Shown here: piece by piece, positions 1-10,904 of the stretch | Layout of the letters: each line of letters begins with the position of its first letter | How positions within the stretch are numbered: the first letter of the stretch is position 1 | Assembly (NCBI RefSeq): GCF_025685395.1 | Contig: NZ_JAGSYA010000004.1 | Span: forward strand, 1,798,001 to 1,862,000 | DNA: 64,000 nucleotides | DNA from: Terriglobus tenax | GTDB taxonomy: Bacteria; Acidobacteriota; Terriglobia; Terriglobales; Acidobacteriaceae | Reading direction: 5' to 3' | Made by a program: the position numbers and the translations under genes | The notes under the pieces: model-generated | What the model was told of the DNA's origin: nothing | Seen by the model: the letters and a program-made list of their open reading frames with translations, nothing else | Databases searched by the model: none

Positions 1-1542
1 GGTGGCACGGTACTGCCCGAGGCCGGCACCAACACCCGCGTGGCCGAGCATGAAGTAAACATCGGCTATACACGTGTCCTCTCTCCTCACCTGATCAACC
101 AGTTCCGCTTTCTGGTCGGCAAGAATGAGAACCGCATCGACAGCCTTACACCACAGCCGGGCATCATCGTCTCCGGCGCCTTCACCGGGGGCGGAGCGCA
201 GGCCGATTTCAAGCGCACAGAAAATCACGCTGACGGCGCGGATATCGTGACCTACACACGCGGCAAGCAGGAGATCAAGTTCGGCATCGACATGCCTGAC
301 ACCAGCCGCCGTGCCTTCATTGACAGAACCAATGCGCTGGGCACCTATACCTTCTCCAGCCTTGCCAACTACACCGCCGGAACGCCTGCGCTTTACGTCA
401 CGCAGCGCGGGCAGCCGAGGGTTACCTTCTGGGAGACGATCTTTGGCGGCATCTTCGAAGATACGATCCGCCTGCGCCCCAACCTTTCCGTCGCCGCCGG
501 CTTCCGCTATTACTTCCAGAACTACTTCCACAACGTGCCCTTCAACATTGCTCCACGCCTGAGCTTTGCCTATGCGCCCTCCGCGAAAGGCCGCACGGTA
601 ATTCGCGGCGGAGCCGGCTTCTTCTATGACCGCACCGGCCCGGCGCCTATCTCGGACCTGAAGCACTTCGACGGCAGCACGCTGCGCAGGTATATCATCT
701 CTCAGCCTGCGTATCCCTTCCCCTCAAATGGCACCACGGCGCTCCCCACCAGCGTGGTGCAGCTTGATCCACGCATACGCATGCCTTCCACGCTGCAGTT
801 CAGCCTCGGTGTGGAAGAGCAGGTCACCCACAGCAGCACGCTCAGCATTACCTACCTGGGCTCACGCGGGATGAACCTGTTCCGTTCTATCGATGCCAAC
901 GCTCCTTTGCCCGGCACTACAGTGCGGCCCAATCCGTCTCTTGGCCAGGTGCGCCTCATCCAGCCGGAGGGCTACGCCAAGGGCAACTCACTCGAAATCA
1001 GCTTCCGCGGACGCCCCACCAGCTACTTTTCCGGGCAGGTGCAGTACATCCTGAGCAAGAGCTACAACAACACGCAGGGCATCACCTACTTCCCCGGCAG
1101 CAGCAACTCTCCGCTCAACGACTGGTCGCGCTCCGACAATGACCGCCGCCACAAGTTCGACCTGCTGGGCACCTTCCACGCAAAGGACTACTTCACCCTG
1201 GGCACAGCGCTATCGCTTTACTCCGGGCTTCCGGTCAACATTCTGACCGGAAGCGACAACAACGGAGACGGCGTCACCAACGACCGCCCCGCCGGCGTGC
1301 ATCGCAATGCCCTGCACGGCCCCGGCTACGCGGGCCTGGACTTCAACCTGGCGCACGACTTCCGTCTGACAAAGGAGAAGAAGTCCGGCCAGACGCTGAC
1401 CGTCTCCGTGAACTCCTTCAACATGGTGAACCGCACCAACCCGACAACCTACGTCGGCGTCATCACCTCGCCCTTTTTCGGCAGGGCAGTCGCAGCGCAG
1501 CCTCCGCGCCGGATGCAGTTCAACCTGGAGTGGAAGTTCTAG
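1..1542 (+). CDS. TonB-dependent receptor, Oar-like (5' truncated)
   Basis: The reading frame is open from the first base, so the plug and first strands lie outside the window; 513 C-terminal residues are visible. They look like an outer-membrane beta-barrel: alternating aromatic and polar strands, many Gly/Asn turns (for example SDNNGDGVTNDRP, near residue 416), and a C-terminal Phe after LEWK, the usual barrel insertion signal. Acidobacteria carry many such receptors with an N-terminal carboxypeptidase-regulatory-like domain. They are thought to import large substrates such as oligosaccharides, though no substrate can be read here. An internal GTG at position 40 is only an in-frame codon, not a start. 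Confidence 0.85.
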   Translation, partial: GGTVLPEAGTNTRVAEHEVNIGYTRVLSPHLINQFRFLVGKNENRIDSLTPQPGIIVSGAFTGGGAQADFKRTENHADGADIVTYTRGKQEIKFGIDMPDTSRRAFIDRTNALGTYTFSSLANYTAGTPALYVTQRGQPRVTFWETIFGGIFEDTIRLRPNLSVAAGFRYYFQNYFHNVPFNIAPRLSFAYAPSAKGRTVIRGGAGFFYDRTGPAPISDLKHFDGSTLRRYIISQPAYPFPSNGTTALPTSVVQLDPRIRMPSTLQFSLGVEEQVTHSSTLSITYLGSRGMNLFRSIDANAPLPGTTVRPNPSLGQVRLIQPEGYAKGNSLEISFRGRPTSYFSGQVQYILSKSYNNTQGITYFPGSSNSPLNDWSRSDNDRRHKFDLLGTFHAKDYFTLGTALSLYSGLPVNILTGSDNNGDGVTNDRPAGVHRNALHGPGYAGLDFNLAHDFRLTKEKKSGQTLTVSVNSFNMVNRTNPTTYVGVITSPFFGRAVAAQPPRRMQFNLEWKF

Positions 1543-1572
1543 GAGGGCTGGCAATGTATCAGGCATGTTTTT

Positions 1573-1650
1573 CGTCAGGACACGGCTTCAGCCGTGCCGA
1601 AAAGCCTTCATATCCGTGCAGCTTTAGCCGCTGAGGACGCCTCGTCCTCC
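1573..1650. repeat. Intergenic inverted repeat, family A copy 1
   Basis: The segment holds the palindrome CACGGCTTCAGCCGTG and, about 25 bp later, the block GCTTTAGCCGCTGAGG. The same two modules recur at 35246-35387 and 37138-37203, always between genes. Here it separates the receptor stop from the SDR start. Confidence 0.75.
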
Positions 1651-1670
1651 AAACAGGTACCCTTGAGGGG

Positions 1671-2453
1671 ATGCTTCCCACGCTCTCTCTTCAAGGCAAA
1701 GTAGCCCTCATCACCGGAGGCTCGCGCGGTATTGGAGCGGCCACCGTCCGCCTCTTTCGCCAGGCCGGTGCACAGGTAGTGTTCAACTACCGCTCCGCCG
1801 CAATGCAGGCCATGCAGTTGACCGAAGAGTGCGGCCCGGAAGAGACCTGCCCTGTCCAGCAGGACCTCTCCACCGTGGAGGACGGCCGCGCACTGGTCGC
1901 AGCCGCCGTCAAAGCCTTTGGCCGGCTCGACATCCTGGTCGCCAATCACGGCATCTGGCCACCTGTGGACCAGCCCATCGGCAGCATGGAAGACAGTCAA
2001 TGGCGCACCACCCTCGGCGTGAACCTGGACTCGGTCTTCGGTCTCGTCTCCGCCTCTACGGCGCAGATGCAGCAGCAGGCGCTGGACGCTCACGGCACGC
2101 GCGGCCATATCGTTCTGGTAGCCAGCACTGCCGCCCAGCGGGGTGAGGCGTTCCATGCCGACTACGCCGCCAGCAAGGGAGCCCTGCTCTCGCTCACCAA
2201 GAGCCTCTCCACCGAGCTTGCGCCGCAGGGCATCCTGGCCAACTGCGTCGCTCCCGGCTGGGTGCAGACCGAGATGAGCGCTGAAGCCCTCAATGGCCCA
2301 TCGGCGTCCAAGTATCTGGCGACCATTCCCCTGGGCCGTGCTGCCTACCCCCAGGAGATCGCCGGTCCGATCCTGTTTCTGTGCACACCGCTGGCCGGCT
2401 TCATCTCCGGCGAGATCTTCAATGTCAACGGCGGCGCGGTTCTGGTCGGCTAA
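1671..2453 (+). CDS. SDR family NAD(P)-dependent oxidoreductase (FabG-like)
   Basis: A 260-residue classical short-chain dehydrogenase/reductase with a Rossmann fold. The cofactor motif TGGSRGIG lies at residues 15-22. The usual NNAG is seen as ANHG (91-94), and the catalytic set is N118, S152, Y165 and K169 (YAASK). The C-terminal NVNGG segment is typical of FabG-like enzymes. Substrate is unknown: it is not beside the fatty acid genes, so 3-oxoacyl-ACP reductase is only one possibility among sugar, alcohol or steroid dehydrogenases. A GAGGGG stretch abuts the ATG with almost no spacer, so the start is less certain than the body. Confidence 0.85.
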   Translation: MLPTLSLQGKVALITGGSRGIGAATVRLFRQAGAQVVFNYRSAAMQAMQLTEECGPEETCPVQQDLSTVEDGRALVAAAVKAFGRLDILVANHGIWPPVDQPIGSMEDSQWRTTLGVNLDSVFGLVSASTAQMQQQALDAHGTRGHIVLVASTAAQRGEAFHADYAASKGALLSLTKSLSTELAPQGILANCVAPGWVQTEMSAEALNGPSASKYLATIPLGRAAYPQEIAGPILFLCTPLAGFISGEIFNVNGGAVLVG

Positions 2454-2472
2454 GCTGTTTCCGGGAGTTCTG

Positions 2473-3303
2473 ATGCGTCTGAAGACCTTGTTCGCTACTG
2501 CTCTGCTCGCTGCCTGTGCTGCTGTTGCACCGGCCCAGGCCGTTTCCCAGACCTCCGCCCCTACTGACGCCGCTGGCGAACAGAAGGCCCGCGACCTGCT
2601 GAGCCAGATGGTCATCGCCATGGGCGGCGACGGCTGGCTGAATCGTCACGACTGGGTCTTTGAAGGCCAGTTCGGCAGCTTTTATCGCGGCCAGCCCACC
2701 GGCTCAGTCGTCGTCTTCTGGGACTTCCACCGCCAGTTGGGCGGCCCTGACACCGAAGAGGAGCGCATCGAGTACACCAAGAAGCGCGATATCGTGCAGA
2801 TGTTCACCGCCAAATCCGCCGACGAGATCACCTTCCGCGGCAAGGTTCCCCTGCCGGACGACGTTTCACAGGACTATTTCCGCCGCCGCACACACACCAT
2901 TGAGACCGTACTGCATGACTGGCTGCCGCAGAAGGGCACCATGGTCGTCTTTGAGGGCACCACGATGGTACAGCGCCGCGTCGCGGACAAGGTCACCGTC
3001 ATCTCTCCCACCAACGACGCCGTAACCATCGAACTGGACGCCAACAGCCACCTGCCGCTGGCCCGCACCTACCAGTACCGCAACGAGAAGTACAGGGACT
3101 TTGACGTGGACCGCGAGGAGTACGACGGCTACCACCCGGTGCAGGGCATCCAGACCGCCTACACCATCACCCGCTTCAAGAATGGCGATATGGTGAGCCA
3201 GAAGTTTTACACCGACGTGAAGTACAACCAGAATCTTTCGCCGGAGCTGTTCGACATTCAGGCCACCATCGCCGCCAGGCAGAAGGTCGGCAAGAAGAAG
3301 TAG
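2473..3303 (+). CDS. Exported protein of unknown function
   Basis: A 276-residue protein with an N-terminal signal. The sequence allows either a type II cleavage at LLAAC (Cys15) or type I cleavage after AQA near residue 23. The mature part is rich in beta strands and contains many charged and aromatic residues, as in the LolA/outer-membrane lipoprotein sorting-like superfamily often seen in acidobacterial exported proteins. That relationship is inference from overall character. It ends in KVGKKK. It follows the SDR by 19 bp on the same strand and is probably co-transcribed. The start was placed at 2473 because the frame upstream is shadow of the SDR and the signal peptide begins here. Confidence 0.7.
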   Translation: MRLKTLFATALLAACAAVAPAQAVSQTSAPTDAAGEQKARDLLSQMVIAMGGDGWLNRHDWVFEGQFGSFYRGQPTGSVVVFWDFHRQLGGPDTEEERIEYTKKRDIVQMFTAKSADEITFRGKVPLPDDVSQDYFRRRTHTIETVLHDWLPQKGTMVVFEGTTMVQRRVADKVTVISPTNDAVTIELDANSHLPLARTYQYRNEKYRDFDVDREEYDGYHPVQGIQTAYTITRFKNGDMVSQKFYTDVKYNQNLSPELFDIQATIAARQKVGKKK

Positions 3304-3349
3304 CCGTTTTCCCGGCCAGCAAAGGAAATTCGATAGAATCGGGGATGTT

Positions 3350-3862
3350 ATGGAGACTGTAGCTACCCCGGAAACGCCGGCTGTCGCCGCGCCCAAGCGG
3401 ACCATGGACATCAACGAAGTGATGTCCTACCTGCCGCACCGCTATCCCTTTCTGCTGATCGACCGCGTGCTCGATCTGGAACCGCAGAAGCGCATCGTGT
3501 GCCTGAAGAACGTCACCATCAATGAGCAGTTCTTCAATGGCCACTTCCCCGGCCAGCCCATGATGCCCGGCGTGCTGATGGTGGAAGCCATGGCGCAGGC
3601 CGGCTGCATCCTGATGATGAGCGAGTTCGAAGACCGCAGCGACAAGCTGATGGTCTTCACCGGCATCGACGGCGCCAAGTTCCGCCGCCCGGTCACCCCC
3701 GGTGACCAGCTCCGCATTGAGGCCACCGTGCTACAGCTGCGCAGCCGAGCCGTCAAAATGACCGGCACCGTGCATGTAGACGGCAAGCTGGTCTGCGAAG
3801 CCACCATCACCTCGCAGATGGTGACGCGCACTCCGCAGAAGAAGCAAGAGGAACCGGCGTGA
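3350..3862 (+). CDS. fabZ: 3-hydroxyacyl-ACP dehydratase FabZ
   Basis: A 170-residue hot-dog-fold enzyme that dehydrates (3R)-hydroxyacyl-ACP in fatty acid elongation. The signature helix contains NGHFPGQPMMPGVLMVEAMAQ-type sequence with catalytic His65 and Glu79, and LPHRYPFLLIDRV marks the family. The first 18 residues (Ala/Pro/Thr-rich) exceed the usual N-terminus, and a second ATG at 3404 (MDINEV) could be the true start. Its stop overlaps the lpxA start by 4 bp, the classic fabZ-lpxA coupling that balances phospholipid and lipid A precursor supply. Confidence 0.97.
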   Translation: METVATPETPAVAAPKRTMDINEVMSYLPHRYPFLLIDRVLDLEPQKRIVCLKNVTINEQFFNGHFPGQPMMPGVLMVEAMAQAGCILMMSEFEDRSDKLMVFTGIDGAKFRRPVTPGDQLRIEATVLQLRSRAVKMTGTVHVDGKLVCEATITSQMVTRTPQKKQEEPA

Positions 3863-4644
3863 GCATTCACCCCACGGCGATCATTGCCGAAGGAGCGGTT
3901 ATCCCCGCAAGCTGCACAGTAGGCCCTTACAGCACCATCGGGCCGAACGTGGTTCTGGGAGAGAACAATACCCTGGTCTCGCACGTTGTGCTGGACGGCC
4001 ACACCACGCTTGGCAACGGCAACCGCATTTCTCCCTTCGCCTGCATCGGCATTCCTCCACAGGACCTGAAGTACAAGGGCGAGCCGACCCGCGTCGTCAT
4101 CGGAGACAACAACGACATCCGCGAAAGCGCGAACATCTCGCGCGGCACCGTTGGCGGCGGTGGGCTCACGCAGCTCGGCTCCGGCAACCTGCTGATGTGC
4201 TTCACGCACATCGGGCATGACTCCCTGGTGGGCGATCAATGCATCTTCGCCAACAACGCTACGCTTGCGGGCCACGTCGTCGTTGGAGACTTCGCCGTCG
4301 TTGGCGCCTTCAGCGCGGTGCATCAGTTCTGCTCGGTGGGGAAATACGCCTACATCGGCGGCGGCACCATGGCCACGCAGGATGTGATGCCTTACTCACT
4401 GACCAGCGCCACGAGAGAGAACCACGCCTACTCCATTAACAAGGTAGGCCTGGAACGCCGCGGCTTTACACCAGAAGAGATCAAACAGCTGCGCGCTGCC
4501 TACCGCCTCATCAATGGATCGAAGCTGAACATGAGCGACGCCCTCGCCGCCATCCAGGAGAAAGTAACCGCTGGCGAGTTCGGCGAAAAAGTCGCCTACC
4601 TGGCCGATTTTATCGCCCAGAGCAAACGCGGAGTCATCAAGTGA
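3859..4644 (+). CDS. lpxA: UDP-N-acetylglucosamine acyltransferase LpxA
   Basis: A 261-residue cytoplasmic trimeric enzyme that transfers a hydroxyacyl chain from ACP to UDP-GlcNAc, the first step of lipid A synthesis. The left-handed beta-helix hexapeptide repeats run from about residue 2 to 185. THIGHD (115-121) carries the expected catalytic His120, followed by a helical C-terminal domain. The GTG start overlaps the fabZ stop by 4 bp, and the stop overlaps lpxI by 4 bp, giving a coupled three-gene unit. Confidence 0.97.
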   Translation: MSIHPTAIIAEGAVIPASCTVGPYSTIGPNVVLGENNTLVSHVVLDGHTTLGNGNRISPFACIGIPPQDLKYKGEPTRVVIGDNNDIRESANISRGTVGGGGLTQLGSGNLLMCFTHIGHDSLVGDQCIFANNATLAGHVVVGDFAVVGAFSAVHQFCSVGKYAYIGGGTMATQDVMPYSLTSATRENHAYSINKVGLERRGFTPEEIKQLRAAYRLINGSKLNMSDALAAIQEKVTAGEFGEKVAYLADFIAQSKRGVIK

Positions 4645-5498
4645 GCGAAGGCAAACTCGGCCTGATTGCGGGGAACGGAAGGTTCCCCTTTCTCTTGCTC
4701 GAAGCCGCCCGCGCGCATGGCCTTACCGTCGTCGTCGCCGCCATCAAGGAAGAAACCGAGCCGGAGATCGACGACATCGCCGCTCGCGATCCCCAGGTGC
4801 GCGTGCACTGGCTCTCACTGGGAGAGCTCTCCAAGCTCATCGATACCTTCCACAAAGAAGGCGTCTCCCGCGCTGTGATGGCCGGCCAGGTGAAGCACAA
4901 GCAGATCTTTTCCTCCATCCGCCCGGACTGGCGGCTGGCCAAGCTGCTGCTGAACCTGCGCACCCGCAATACTGATATGCTACTGGGCGCCGTCGCCAAG
5001 GTGCTGAGCGACGAGGGCATCGAACTCATCTCGTCCACGCAATACCTCGAACCGCTGCTCGCCAAGTCCGGCGTTCTGACCGCACGCGCGCCCGACGAAC
5101 AGGAGCTCGCCGACATCGAATACGGCCGCAAGGTCGCGCTCGGTATTGCTGGCTTCGACCTTGGCCAAACCGTCGTCATCGCCGCGCAGGCCTGCGTCGC
5201 CGTCGAGGCCATGGAAGGCACGGACGCCACCATTGCCCGCGCCGGCGAAATTTTTCAATCGCTCGAAGATGAGTCTTCCACGCTGGCCCGCCGTCTAACA
5301 GTCATCAAGGTAGCCAAGCCCCGGCAGGACATGCGCTTCGACGTGCCCGTTATCGGCCTGAAGACCCTTCAGACCATGATTGCGGCAGGAGCGACCTGTC
5401 TCTCCATCGAGGCCGGGCGCACCCTGGTTTTTGACCAGGCCGCAATCGTTGCAGCGGCCGACGCCGCAGGCATCACCATTGCGGTGACCCCCGCCTGA
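4641..5498 (+). CDS. lpxI: UDP-2,3-diacylglucosamine pyrophosphatase LpxI
   Basis: A 285-residue protein of the DUF1009/LpxI family. LpxI replaces LpxH in many alpha-proteobacteria and acidobacteria and cleaves UDP-2,3-diacylglucosamine to lipid X. The N-terminal LGLIAGNGRFP motif (6-16) and the MRFDVPVIGLKT segment are diagnostic; Asp234 in the latter matches the essential catalytic Asp described for the Caulobacter enzyme. GTG start, 4 bp overlap with lpxA, so translational coupling is likely. Confidence 0.93.
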   Translation: MSEGKLGLIAGNGRFPFLLLEAARAHGLTVVVAAIKEETEPEIDDIAARDPQVRVHWLSLGELSKLIDTFHKEGVSRAVMAGQVKHKQIFSSIRPDWRLAKLLLNLRTRNTDMLLGAVAKVLSDEGIELISSTQYLEPLLAKSGVLTARAPDEQELADIEYGRKVALGIAGFDLGQTVVIAAQACVAVEAMEGTDATIARAGEIFQSLEDESSTLARRLTVIKVAKPRQDMRFDVPVIGLKTLQTMIAAGATCLSIEAGRTLVFDQAAIVAAADAAGITIAVTPA

Positions 5499-5547
5499 TG
5501 GGTTCAGGCTTACACTGAGGACGCTTCAAACTTAAGGAGAATGCAGC

Positions 5548-6090
5548 ATGCGTAAAGGTTGGTTTGCCGCAGTCGTTGTCGCTGGTCTTATTGCTACCGG
5601 ATCGCTGGCGATCCGGGCACGTGCCGCCGAGGGCTTCCTGCCCGTCGGTTCCAAGGCGCCAGAGTTCTCAGCCATCTCGCAGGAAGATAAGGCCGTCCAC
5701 CTGAGCGATTACAAGGGCAAGTGGGTCGTCCTCTACTTCTACCCCAAGGACCAGACCACCGGCTGCACCCTTGAAGCCCACAACTTCCAGCGCGACATGA
5801 AGAAGTACGAGGCCGCCAAGGCTGTCGTACTCGGCGTGAGCCTGGACACCGTCGAGAGCCACAAGACCTGGTGCAGCAAGGACACCTTCTCCTTCAAACT
5901 GCTGGCCGACCCCGAGCACAAGGTCATCGACGCCTACAACGTGCCCATCGCCGAGCGCGGCACAATGAAGTTCGCCGCCCGCACCACCTACCTGATCGAC
6001 CCCAAGGGCAACGTCGCCAAGGTTTGGGAGGTCAAGGACATTCCCAACCACTCGGACGAGATCCTGGCCACAATCGCATCGCACAAGTAA
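5548..6090 (+). CDS. Exported PrxQ/BCP-type peroxiredoxin
   Basis: A 180-residue thiol peroxidase with the AhpC/TSA fold. The peroxidatic Cys73 sits in YPKDQTTGCTLEAHNF. The resolving Cys of E. coli-type BCP, five residues on, is absent (His78). Another Cys lies at 109, 36 residues downstream, the spacing of the alpha3 subtype of PrxQ. Residues 1-27 form a signal peptide ending RARAA, so the enzyme should act in the periplasm, unlike typical cytoplasmic BCP. A good Shine-Dalgarno, AAGGAG, precedes the ATG. A strong terminator follows. Confidence 0.9.
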   Translation: MRKGWFAAVVVAGLIATGSLAIRARAAEGFLPVGSKAPEFSAISQEDKAVHLSDYKGKWVVLYFYPKDQTTGCTLEAHNFQRDMKKYEAAKAVVLGVSLDTVESHKTWCSKDTFSFKLLADPEHKVIDAYNVPIAERGTMKFAARTTYLIDPKGNVAKVWEVKDIPNHSDEILATIASHK

Positions 6091-6110
6091 AACTTCCTCT
6101 TTCTGAAAAA

Positions 6111-6137
6111 GAAGGCCCGCTCCGGCGGGCCTTCTTC
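6111..6137 (+). terminator. Intrinsic terminator after the peroxiredoxin
   Basis: A GC-rich hairpin built on GAAGGCCCGC / GCGGGCCTTC with a CTCC-like loop, 20 bp after the peroxiredoxin stop. The U-tract is weak (TTCTTCATT). Confidence 0.7.
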
Positions 6138-6162
6138 ATTGGCAACGAACGGTTGAGCAGAC

Positions 6163-6205
6163 GCAAAAAAGCCCGGGCCTCTTTCGAGGTTCCGGGCTTT
6201 TTTGC
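6163..6205. terminator. Bidirectional terminator between peroxiredoxin and histone-like gene
   Basis: Inverted repeat GCAAAAAAGCCCGG / CCGGGCTTTTTTGC. A-tract on one side and T-tract on the other make it work in both directions, ending the minus-strand histone-like gene as well as any plus-strand read-through. Confidence 0.85.
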
Positions 6206-6223
6206 TTGCCTTAGGTTACTTGG

Positions 6224-7006
6224 TTACTTGGTGGCCTTCTTGGCGGCCTTCTTAACAGCCTTCTTGACGGCCTTCTTCGCTACGGCCTTCTTCGCCGGAG
6301 CCTTCTTCGCCGCGACCTTCTTGACTACGGCCTTCTTCACAACGGCCTTCTTTACGGCCTTCTTTACAGCCTTCTTTGCAGCTTTCTTCGTTGCCAAGGT
6401 AATACCTCTCTTCGATGGTTTTTGAGTGCTCTTTTTTGCGGCGGCCTTTTTGGGGATCGCCTTTCCGCCGCGTAGAGCACTCGACTTCTTCGCGGCAGAT
6501 TTCGTGGAAACCTTTTTAGGCGCGGTCTTCTTCACGGCCTTCTTCGCCACAGATTTCTTGGCGGTCTTCTTCGCTACAGCCTTTTTCGCTGCTTTCTTCG
6601 GAGCCGCCTTCTTGGCAGCAACCTTCTTCGCCACGACCTTCTTGGCGGCAGCCTTCGTTACGACGGCTTTCTTGACAGCTTTCTTCGTAACGGCCTTCTT
6701 CTTCGCGGGAGCCTTCTTCACAGGAGCAACAGGCTCCGGCAGGGCTTCTGCCGCAAACGGCAGCACAGCTTCTGTCTCGGCGGGCTCATACGGATGGGCG
6801 GGATCGGCAAGCGAAGTGGAGAGAACAACCTCCTCCGCGTGCGGCGATTCATGCAACAGGTGATCCGCATCGTCATCATCGGAGGTCATGACAACCTCCT
6901 CTTCTTCATCGTCAAGATCGTCGTCGATATCGCTATCGATCTCGTCGTCGTAGTTGTCTTCTACAGCGGCTGCATGAAGTCTGATGATCTCGTCGTCGTA
7001 AGCCAT
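6224..7006 (-). CDS. Histone H1-like Lys/Ala-rich protein with acidic N-terminus
   Basis: A 260-residue two-part protein. Residues 1-60 are very acidic (runs such as DDDLDDEEEE). Residues 71-93 are a Pro/Glu/Ala linker. From about 95 to the end it is almost only Lys, Ala and Val in imperfect AKKAVAKK-type repeats, interrupted by a short SSALRGGKAIPKK segment near 185. Lys/Ala/Pro C-terminal repeats of this kind resemble eukaryotic histone H1 tails and bacterial nucleoid proteins such as AlgP or HctB; they bind DNA without a fixed structure. The acidic head could shield the tail or bind partners (inference). A GGAGGAG Shine-Dalgarno precedes the start. Low complexity makes homology calls unreliable. 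Confidence 0.75.
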   Translation of the reverse strand: MAYDDEIIRLHAAAVEDNYDDEIDSDIDDDLDDEEEEVVMTSDDDDADHLLHESPHAEEVVLSTSLADPAHPYEPAETEAVLPFAAEALPEPVAPVKKAPAKKKAVTKKAVKKAVVTKAAAKKVVAKKVAAKKAAPKKAAKKAVAKKTAKKSVAKKAVKKTAPKKVSTKSAAKKSSALRGGKAIPKKAAAKKSTQKPSKRGITLATKKAAKKAVKKAVKKAVVKKAVVKKVAAKKAPAKKAVAKKAVKKAVKKAAKKATK

Positions 7007-7128
7007 GTGTCTCCTCCACCTGCATTGCTGTTAGATGCAGCAACTATGGCGGAACGAATTCTAGCTAAAGAATGCAACGATGAGGAAGCGTTGGCAAGAA
7101 GAACTTGCAAAGGAGGAACTCTTTTTGC

Positions 7129-8964
7129 TTACCGGTGTTTCTTTGCAGGCACACTTGTCTTCGGCTTTGCAGCCGGTGCGGTCTTCGATAACGGCTTCGC
7201 CGTGCTCTTCGAACTGCTCTTTGCAGAGCCTGCCGCTGCGCTCTGAGAGGACTTCTTCCGCGCTCCGCGGCCCTGCGGAGCAAGCCTTACAGGCTCGCTC
7301 ACAACCAGCGATTTACCAACGCTCACCTGGTTGGAATGCAGTGAATTCCAGCGTCGCAACTGCTCGACCGACACACCAAAGCGGTCCGCAACGGTGATCA
7401 ACGTATCGCCCTTGCGGATGCTGTAGCGCTGCACATGCACCGCGCCGGAGGAGGTGCTGCTGACCAGCGGCACCGGAATCACCAGCGCATCGCCAAGCTC
7501 CAGGGCGCTGCCATCGGGAATGTCGTTCACGCTGGCAATCTCTGAAGCATGCACGTGGAAGCTCTCCGCAATCGAGCTCAAACTTTCGCCGCCGCGCACC
7601 TCGTGGAAGCGCCAGCTCACACGCTTGTCCTCGGGAATCGCGCTGATGCGCTTCTGAAACTGGTCCTTCGTACCCGCTGGAATATGCAGATCAAAGCTCA
7701 TGTCGCGCGGCGTGACCAGCCGCAGCATGCTGGGGTTCAGGCTCACCAGCGTTGTGACGGACGAGTTCGTCACATCCGCAACCAGGCGAAGATCCACCTG
7801 CGAGTTCACCGTCACCGTGTCATACACCGCGGGCGGCTCGGGATTGATATCCGCCAGGTTGTACTGCTGCGGATTCTTCGCCATGATGACCGCGGCGATC
7901 ATACCCGGCACATACGACTTGGTCTCGCCCGGCAGGTTGCCACGGCGGTACAGCTCCCAGAAGTCGGCATAGCCGGTACGCATCACGGCACGCTGCACAT
8001 TGCCCGGGCCCCAGTTGTACGCCGCCATCGCCAGGTACCAGTCACCAAACTGGTTGTAGAGCTCCTTGATATAGCGCGCATACGCACGCGAACTCTTCTC
8101 AGGGTCAAACCGTTCATCCACCCACCCATTGCGCGTCAGGCCATACGCTCCGGCAAAGGGCATGAACTGCCACATGCCTCCCGCGCCGCTCTTGCCATTC
8201 AGTGCCTGCGGCTGAAAACCTGACTCGGCCACGGCCAGATAGATCAGATCCTGCGGAACACCTTCCTCGCGCAGAATCTTCTGGATCATGTCCTTGTACT
8301 TCCCAGCGCGCTCCAGCGATCGCAACAGGTGCGCGTGTCCGCCGGGCGACTTCGAAAAATAATTGATAAAGCCCGCAACATAATCGTTCACCACCAGCGG
8401 AAAATCCGACTGCGTGGTCTTCAATTCGGCATTCAAACGGGCTGTCAGTTCGGGGTCAGGTGCAAAGGTGACCTCGTTGGCCGCATCCAGAGGCGCGGCC
8501 TCCAGCTTCGGAGAGAAGCCGGTTCCCTGCTTCAGCGCATCCAGTTCCAGCGCGTTCACCGCACTCACCACGCGCTCAAACTCGTCATTCAGCGGCTGAA
8601 TGGACTTGATATCCAGGCCGCTGGTCAGCATCATGTCCACGGCCGCATCAAAGTCCATGCGCGCGGCATCCAGCCTTCCGCCACGATAATTCTGCAGGCC
8701 GGAGTTGTAGCTGCGCTCCACCTGCGTGATCAGCTGCTGGGCGCGTGCTGCCTGCGCGCGTGTGGCATATTCCGGCGTTTGCGCAATGGCGGAGGGAACC
8801 GCAGCAGTCACCGTGGAGGTGGGAGGCGCCGGCGGTGCGGGCGCCTTTGCCGGCTGCTGAGGACAGCCCGTTAGAAACACAACGGGTGTGCAGGCCAGGC
8901 CCAGAAGCATTTTGCCGAATCGTGTCGGCATGGAAAGGGATCGACGCACGCGGTTCCTGCTCAT
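7129..8964 (-). CDS. MltD-like membrane-bound lytic transglycosylase with LysM repeats
   Basis: About 611 residues from this start. The signal ends in the lipobox LTGC, pointing to an outer-membrane lipoprotein. Roughly residues 230-380 are an SLT (goose-lysozyme-like) domain with the catalytic Glu in [11 protein letters not shown], then GMWQFMP and [11 protein letters not shown]. At least two clear LysM modules follow ([13 protein letters not shown] and [13 protein letters not shown]) after a degenerate first one. The tail is Lys/Ser/Ala-rich. It cleaves peptidoglycan glycan strands to 1,6-anhydro products. Starts at 8964 or 8931 are equally possible since neither has a clear Shine-Dalgarno; starts nearer 9045 would leave no room for the divergent lepA promoter. 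Confidence 0.88.
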   Translation of the reverse strand: MSRNRVRRSLSMPTRFGKMLLGLACTPVVFLTGCPQQPAKAPAPPAPPTSTVTAAVPSAIAQTPEYATRAQAARAQQLITQVERSYNSGLQNYRGGRLDAARMDFDAAVDMMLTSGLDIKSIQPLNDEFERVVSAVNALELDALKQGTGFSPKLEAAPLDAANEVTFAPDPELTARLNAELKTTQSDFPLVVNDYVAGFINYFSKSPGGHAHLLRSLERAGKYKDMIQKILREEGVPQDLIYLAVAESGFQPQALNGKSGAGGMWQFMPFAGAYGLTRNGWVDERFDPEKSSRAYARYIKELYNQFGDWYLAMAAYNWGPGNVQRAVMRTGYADFWELYRRGNLPGETKSYVPGMIAAVIMAKNPQQYNLADINPEPPAVYDTVTVNSQVDLRLVADVTNSSVTTLVSLNPSMLRLVTPRDMSFDLHIPAGTKDQFQKRISAIPEDKRVSWRFHEVRGGESLSSIAESFHVHASEIASVNDIPDGSALELGDALVIPVPLVSSTSSGAVHVQRYSIRKGDTLITVADRFGVSVEQLRRWNSLHSNQVSVGKSLVVSEPVRLAPQGRGARKKSSQSAAAGSAKSSSKSTAKPLSKTAPAAKPKTSVPAKKHR

Positions 8965-9050
8965 TGTATGACGCCACGCCGCGCCGATGGTTGTCGTCCC
9001 CTGGCCCCGCGCGGATGTTAAGATGGAGAGTGAGGCAGTTCCCACCCGAG

Positions 9051-10853
<1,803 letters not shown>

Positions 10854-10879
10854 CCCCGGCGCTCGATCTGAAAAACTGC

Positions 10880-10904
10880 AAGGGCCACTCAAAAGGTGGC
10901 CCTT
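10880..10904 (+). terminator. Intrinsic terminator of lepA
   Basis: Hairpin AAGGGCCAC / GTGGCCCTT with loop TCAAAAG, 27 bp after the lepA stop; T-run short (TTTGTTCT). Confidence 0.8.
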
